From: Acidobacteriota bacterium
GTDB lineage: Bacteria > Acidobacteriota > Thermoanaerobaculia > Multivoradales > SZUA-115
Length of the DNA stretch: 9,423 nucleotides
Direction: 5' to 3'
NCBI GenBank assembly: GCA_003231035.1
Contig: QIHU01000448.1
Coordinates: forward strand, 1 to 9,423
In this document: piece after piece, positions 5,623-9,423 of the stretch
Layout of the letters: each line of letters opens with the position of its first letter
How positions within the stretch are numbered: the first letter of the stretch is position 1
The notes under the pieces: model-generated
Database searches by the model: none
What the model saw: the letters and a program-made list of their open reading frames with translations, nothing else
What the model was told of the DNA's origin: nothing
Position numbers and translations under genes: made by a program

Positions 5623-8600
5623 TCAGTCGAGTTCGACCTGTGCCCACCCGTCCGCTTCGACGGCGAAGGCGCGAGGCGGGGAGTTCGCCCTCAGCGTGTA
5701 GGCGCCCGCCGGCAGTCCGGTGAGGAGGAGCGGCTGGCCTGGCGAGACGGTGACCGGGATGCCCGCCCGGCGGGCCAGCGCGGTGAGGTTCCAGCCACTG
5801 GCCGAGATCACGGTGACGCGGCCGGTGGTCTCGTCAGAGCGAACGCGCAGCGCGCCGGTCGGCCGCGCCGCGAGCAGTGCTGGTTCCGCGAGCAGCTGGT
5901 TCCAGGGCGTCCAGGGGCCGAGAATCCAGTCGTCGCCGGTGAGCGCGGCGATTCGCAGCCGCGCGGGGTAGGGCGGATCGATCGTCATCGAGGCGCTGCC
6001 GTCGTGGGCGGCGGTGAGGATCCTGAGCCCGCGCCCCGGTAGCTCGACGAAAACCAGCGCTCCGGCCGCCGCTTGCCCCTCGCGGTTGAGGACGCGCAAA
6101 TTCAGCCGATCTTCGGGCCTTTCTTCGAGGACCAAGGTCACCGCTTGAGGAGCTTGCTCGGCGGTGATCTCGACCGCGAGGGCGGCGCTCGTTTGGCCCT
6201 CGAAGTAGGCTCTTAGGAAGACCTCCCCAGGGGCTAGTCCGAGGAGCTGGAACCTACCCGTCTCGTCGGTGGTGGCGACCACTCCCGATCGCAGCTCACG
6301 AACCCGCGCCGCGCCTACCGCGTTGCCCTCGGCGTCCACCACTCGCCCGGCGAGACCGTGGCCGGGGAAGGGCAGCTCGATGCGGTGCTCGGCGCCGTCG
6401 GCCAGCGTGGCGGGCAGCGCCACGGGGAGCGCCGAGGTGGTCCATCCTTCCTCGGCGGCGAAAATCACCTCCCAGGCGCCGGGCCGTAGCCGCTCGGCGA
6501 AGAAGGTACCGCCGGGGTGGACGGCGACATTCACCTGCGGCCGGCCGGCGCCGAAAGCCTCCGAGCGCTCGGCGCCCAGCGGCGTGCGGTGGCGGACCAC
6601 CAAGCCGGGCAGTTCGTGGGTGGCCGGCAGCCAAAGCAGGGTGCCGCCGCCCGGCGGAGCGCCGCCCACCGTCACCAGGCCGGCGACGCGGCTGGAGGTG
6701 GCCTCGCAGTCCACCTCCAGAGTGCCGCTCGACGGCACCTCGATCTCGCGGTCGCAAATCAACTCGTGGTCGCGCACCACCGAGGCGGTGGCTCGCCCGG
6801 CCGGAACGTGGCGGAAGGCCGCCCAGCCCTCGACCACCGGTGCGGTCAGCATCTCGGTTTCGGCCCAGCGGTTGCCCAGATCCAATCGCGCCGTGGCGCC
6901 CGCCCGGTCCACATCGGCGGCGAAGAGTTGAACTTCCACCCCGCCCGCCAGCTCGATCTCGCCCAGATCCGACCCCTTGGCGTCGGCGGGAATCGCGACC
7001 TCGCGACGGGCTCTGCCGGGCGCCTCGATGCGTACCGTGGTGCTGTAGAGGCCCAAGCCGGCCAGCCGGAACACCCCCTCGGCGTCGCTCGTTGAGGTCA
7101 GCAGCTCGCCGTGCAGCCGGTCGGTGAACGGTTGCAAGCTACCCGAGCGGGGAGCGGAGATACGTGCCCCCGCGACCGGCACACCGTCTTCGGCGCGCAC
7201 CAGTCGCCCGCTCACCCAGCGTCCTTTCTGGGCCAGAATTGTGCCCAAGTCGCGCTCCTCGCCGGGCTGGCCGGCTTCGATGGCCAGCTGGGTCGCGGGG
7301 GAGGAGGCCGAGGCCAACTCCAGTTCGTAGCGTTGCCCAGGCCGCAACGCCAGATCGAAGCCGCCTCCGTTCGCAAGGGGCTCGCGCTGCACAAGGGTGC
7401 CCGTCTTCAGGGTGGAAGTAGCCCCGGGCAGGGGGTTGCCGTGCTCGTCAAGATAGAACCCAAAGACCATCAAAGCGGCCGAGAGCTCGACCTCCAGCCT
7501 CTCCGGCACCGGTGGGCGCACCCAAACCTTCCTCGCCAGGTAGCCCGGTGCCTCGACAAAGAGCTCGTTCGGCCGCCCCGCCGCCAGCCCCGGCAGGGTT
7601 GCCCAACCCTGGGCGTCAGTGATACGCGGGCGCACGGCGCGCAGCGCCACCGAGGCGCCAGCGATCGGCTCGCCCTCAGCAGTGCGCACCTGGACCGACA
7701 ACTCCAGCCCCGTCACCAGAGCGATCGCTCCGAGGTCCAGCCCGGTGGGTGGCAAGGTGAGCTGGCGGATCAAGGGAGCGAAACCGGGTTTGCCCGCCGC
7801 CAGCGATAACGGCCCTACCGGCAGGTTCTCCACGTTCCAGCGGCCGTTCTCATCGGTTTGCACCTTGCGGCGCAGGGGCAGAGCCACACCCTGGATCCAC
7901 CCTTCCACGATCACCCGCACCTCGGCCACGCCCTCGCCCTCGGGATTGACGAACTGGCCGGTCAAGCTCGCCCCGCGCTCCAGCACCCAGCGCCGAGGCA
8001 CATCGGGGGCGTAGCCGGTAAATCCCTGGGGCAGCCAACCGAGGCCCCCGGCGGTCAAGGTCATGGTGTACCCGTCGGGTAGGCTGGGTAACTCTAGCGA
8101 GCCGGTGGCGGTGCGGAAACGGGCTAGCAGGCGCGCACCGTCGGCGGCATCCGCGCCGCGCTGGGTTACCGAAACCTCGGCCTGGCCGACCGGATTGCCC
8201 TCGGGACCGACGATCTCGACCGGCACTCCGCGACAAGGGGAGAGCGCCATCTTGGCCAGCGTTTGGCCCGGCGCCAGGTCGAACCACCAGCTGCCGACCC
8301 CTTCGCCCACCAACCGCAGCCGCCACGCTTCCCCCGGCCGCCAAGGAAGGCTCGTTCGGCCGGTGCGCCCCATGGCGAACCGGGGCAGTAACTCCTCCGG
8401 CGCTTCGCGCCACATGGCCAAGGGAGCGGCGATCAACTCGACTCCGGCCTTGGCCAGCTCTTCAGTCCAGCCGAGGACCTCAACCCGTAACCGTCCCGCG
8501 TCAACGTGCTTCGGCGGCGCCACCGCCTCCGCCGGCGAAAGCCGCCGCGGCGCGGCGCCGGGAGCGCCATACCAGATGGCCAGCGGTGGCCTGGCGGTGA

Positions 8601-8721
8601 GGCTAGATTGCTCCGGCGCTATCGAGAGTCTCTCGATGGCACCCTCGGCATGGGCCACCACCCACCAGGATTGAACGATGGGGGTGGGGGGGTGGAAGAA
8701 TAGGAAGAGCCAGAGGAACAT
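5623..8721 (-). CDS. Large exported protein of carboxypeptidase-regulatory-like domains
   Basis: A 1032-residue protein built of tandem beta-sandwich (CarboxypepD_reg / transthyretin-like) units, recognised by the pattern V.G.V.D.EG.PV.GA.V ... T.D..G.F.L.GL..G. The clearest are at about 250-315, 336-400, 415-470, 500-570 and 785-850, and more degenerate ones at about 165-240, 593-675, 676-760 and 871-925; the last 80 residues (958-1032) are another beta unit ending TGLPAGAYTLRA. No peptidase zinc motif or other enzyme domain is visible, so it is a structural, adhesive or binding protein and not a carboxypeptidase. The N-terminus MFLWLFLFFHPPTPIVQSWWVVAHAEG looks like an export signal (cleavage perhaps after A-H-A), but it lacks the basic n-region and contains PP in its middle. 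Only three cysteines are present (163, 656, 672). The start has GAGGAG 10 nt upstream and lies 18 nt after the Cys-rich gene, so the two are co-transcribed. Confidence 0.92.
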   Translation of the reverse strand: MFLWLFLFFHPPTPIVQSWWVVAHAEGAIERLSIAPEQSSLTARPPLAIWYGAPGAAPRRLSPAEAVAPPKHVDAGRLRVEVLGWTEELAKAGVELIAAPLAMWREAPEELLPRFAMGRTGRTSLPWRPGEAWRLRLVGEGVGSWWFDLAPGQTLAKMALSPCRGVPVEIVGPEGNPVGQAEVSVTQRGADAADGARLLARFRTATGSLELPSLPDGYTMTLTAGGLGWLPQGFTGYAPDVPRRWVLERGASLTGQFVNPEGEGVAEVRVIVEGWIQGVALPLRRKVQTDENGRWNVENLPVGPLSLAAGKPGFAPLIRQLTLPPTGLDLGAIALVTGLELSVQVRTAEGEPIAGASVALRAVRPRITDAQGWATLPGLAAGRPNELFVEAPGYLARKVWVRPPVPERLEVELSAALMVFGFYLDEHGNPLPGATSTLKTGTLVQREPLANGGGFDLALRPGQRYELELASASSPATQLAIEAGQPGEERDLGTILAQKGRWVSGRLVRAEDGVPVAGARISAPRSGSLQPFTDRLHGELLTSTSDAEGVFRLAGLGLYSTTVRIEAPGRARREVAIPADAKGSDLGEIELAGGVEVQLFAADVDRAGATARLDLGNRWAETEMLTAPVVEGWAAFRHVPAGRATASVVRDHELICDREIEVPSSGTLEVDCEATSSRVAGLVTVGGAPPGGGTLLWLPATHELPGLVVRHRTPLGAERSEAFGAGRPQVNVAVHPGGTFFAERLRPGAWEVIFAAEEGWTTSALPVALPATLADGAEHRIELPFPGHGLAGRVVDAEGNAVGAARVRELRSGVVATTDETGRFQLLGLAPGEVFLRAYFEGQTSAALAVEITAEQAPQAVTLVLEERPEDRLNLRVLNREGQAAAGALVFVELPGRGLRILTAAHDGSASMTIDPPYPARLRIAALTGDDWILGPWTPWNQLLAEPALLAARPTGALRVRSDETTGRVTVISASGWNLTALARRAGIPVTVSPGQPLLLTGLPAGAYTLRANSPPRAFAVEADGWAQVELD

Positions 8722-8731
8722 GTATCTTCGT

Positions 8732-8737
8732 CTCCTC
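8732..8737 (-). promoter_or_regulatory. RBS of the large exported protein
   Basis: On the minus strand GAGGAG lies 10 nt before the ATG at 8721. It falls within the 18-nt gap that follows the stop of the Cys-rich gene, which supports both this start and coupled expression of the two genes. Confidence 0.7.
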
Positions 8738-8739
8738 GG

Positions 8740-9018
8740 CTAGAACAGGATGTAGCCGCCAGTCCCATCCTCGCAAATGAATACGGACCCAGTGGACCAG
8801 CAGGTGGAAACGCCACCGCCACCGAAGCTTACGCATTCAGTGCAGTGCCCGCCGACACTGCCGCAATAGACAGTACTACCTTGAATAACCACCGCACTGT
8901 TGCTATAGGTGTTGCAGGCTGGCCGGGCGCTGCTGGGCAAGGCCCAGGCTAGCACCAAGAGAAGAGCAAGAAGTGCTCCAAGGGCGTAGTAGCTTCTTCG
9001 AATTCTTGGTTTTTGCAT
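8740..9018 (-). CDS. Secreted six-cysteine small peptide
   Basis: A 92-residue precursor. A basic n-region (MQKPRIRR) is followed by a long hydrophobic core (ALGALLALLLVLAWAL) and a cleavage site S-S-A before Arg32, giving a mature peptide of about 61 residues. That peptide has six cysteines (35, 52, 59, 62, 73, 82), enough for three disulfides, with a C-X2-C pair at 59-62, a GGGG run at 66-69 and little charge. There is no known toxin, bacteriocin or enzyme motif that I recognise. The longer reading from the ATG at 9135 would bury the signal peptide and overlap the preceding gene; the ATG at 9018 has a perfect AGGAGGT. It lies 13 nt after the upstream partial gene and 18 nt before the large exported protein. 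A disulfide-stabilised secreted peptide that works with the large protein is an inference from this order. Confidence 0.88.
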   Translation of the reverse strand: MQKPRIRRSYYALGALLALLLVLAWALPSSARPACNTYSNSAVVIQGSTVYCGSVGGHCTECVSFGGGGVSTCWSTGSVFICEDGTGGYILF

Positions 9019-9022
9019 TGTT

Positions 9023-9029
9023 ACCTCCT
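9023..9029 (-). promoter_or_regulatory. Perfect RBS deciding the Cys-rich gene start
   Basis: On the minus strand AGGAGGT precedes the ATG at 9018 by 4 nt. This is the best Shine-Dalgarno in the window, and it rules out the longer in-frame start at 9135. Confidence 0.85.
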
Positions 9030-9031
9030 GG

Positions 9032-9423
9032 TCAGGGGTGGTTGGTTTTCTTACGCTCTTCGATGGGCTTAGGTGAACTGGAATCAGTTGAAAGTACTCC
9101 AGTGAGCGGAGAGACGAACAGGCGTGGGGGGACAATGGGAGTTTTGGATTGCAAAGAGTCGAAGCGGCTAAACTGTAGAAGGGCTACGCGGCTCCCTTGT
9201 CGGTCTGCGCGTAGGTGAACCCACCGGCTCGGAATCACGATCGGCATCTTGCAACTTCCCACTCGACCCTTGCTGTTGCCGACCTCCATTCGCCAGCTAG
9301 TGGTCCCCTTGTGGTGACTGCGCACCAGGAGGCCGAAGCGGTCGCCACCCAAGGGCAGAATGTCGTCAACCACGCTCCGCCGGTTGACCCACTTCATCCG
9401 TAGGTCGAGGTCGATTCCAATAC
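9032..9423 (-). CDS. C-terminal part of a beta-rich protein (partial)
   Basis: The frame is open from the window edge to TGA at 9034-9032, giving 129 visible residues; the true start is outside. The visible part alternates hydrophobic and polar residues (DRFGLLVRS, TSWRMEVGN, PSRWVHLRA, GSRVALLQFSRF), a pattern that recalls LamG/concanavalin-like sandwich domains in which a WHH-type strand is followed by a strand with a bound-ligand edge. The last 25 residues are polar and Lys/Pro/Ser-rich, probably a disordered tail. The similarity is by eye only and no key motif proves it. The stop lies 13 nt before the Cys-rich gene start, with that gene's SD in between, so the two are very likely in one operon. 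The internal ATG at 9397 is not a start candidate because the frame stays open upstream. Confidence 0.72.
   Translation of the reverse strand, partial: IGIDLDLRMKWVNRRSVVDDILPLGGDRFGLLVRSHHKGTTSWRMEVGNSKGRVGSCKMPIVIPSRWVHLRADRQGSRVALLQFSRFDSLQSKTPIVPPRLFVSPLTGVLSTDSSSPKPIEERKKTNHP

Noticed and set aside
6269..6931. A 220-residue plus-strand open frame within the large exported gene
   Set aside because: The sequence is rich in Ser, Arg, Pro and Ala without domain patterns, while the minus strand shows clear repeated beta-domain motifs over the same DNA.
9019..9135. N-terminal extension of the Cys-rich peptide from ATG 9135
   Set aside because: It would place 39 polar residues ahead of a classic signal peptide, overlap the preceding gene, and ignore the perfect AGGAGGT before the ATG at 9018.

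Overview
GC-rich bacterial DNA with long spurious ORFs opposite real genes, SD-led GTG starts, a lipobox protein and Sec signal peptides. The many secreted or membrane-anchored proteins of unknown function, above all a 1032-residue chain of carboxypeptidase-regulatory-like beta-sandwich domains, suggest Acidobacteriota (Thermoanaerobaculia-like), with Myxococcota or another GC-rich Gram-negative as alternatives. This placement is an inference from protein style; no marker gene is present.

Left part, plus strand (1-1793). The Gly-rich, acidic C-terminal tail of an upstream gene ends at 47 and is followed by a strong hairpin terminator (62-97). Next come two tightly spaced genes (258-824 and 830-1306) that together form a split YeeE/YedE-type sulfur-compound (thiosulfate-like) transporter. 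A small secreted beta-rich protein with an excellent RBS follows (1401-1793).

Middle (1794-4591). An array of 5.6 perfectly phased 23-bp repeats (1857-1984) runs up to the start of an AAA_14/DUF4143 ATPase (2008-3267) that keeps both its Walker motifs and a PD-(D/E)XK-like C-terminal core. Its stop codon overlaps the stop of a convergent alpha/beta hydrolase (3262-4128, minus) through a shared TCATGA palindrome. A small probable lipoprotein (4265-4591, plus) diverges from the hydrolase and carries an internal 14-bp tandem duplication.

Right part, minus strand (9423 down to 4609). Four genes run in one direction with short gaps and look like one operon. In transcription order they are: the C-terminal part of a beta-rich protein (entering from outside the window), a 92-residue secreted peptide with six cysteines, the 1032-residue multi-domain exported protein, and a HEAT-repeat protein anchored by one transmembrane helix. 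The gaps are 13, 18 and 60 nt, and the first two junctions carry clear Shine-Dalgarno sequences. The set suggests an undescribed envelope or secreted system, but nothing in the sequence fixes its function.

The two places most worth a second look are the repeat array abutting the ATPase/nuclease-like gene, and the Cys-rich-peptide operon. No tRNA, rRNA, CRISPR array, transposase or integrase was seen.
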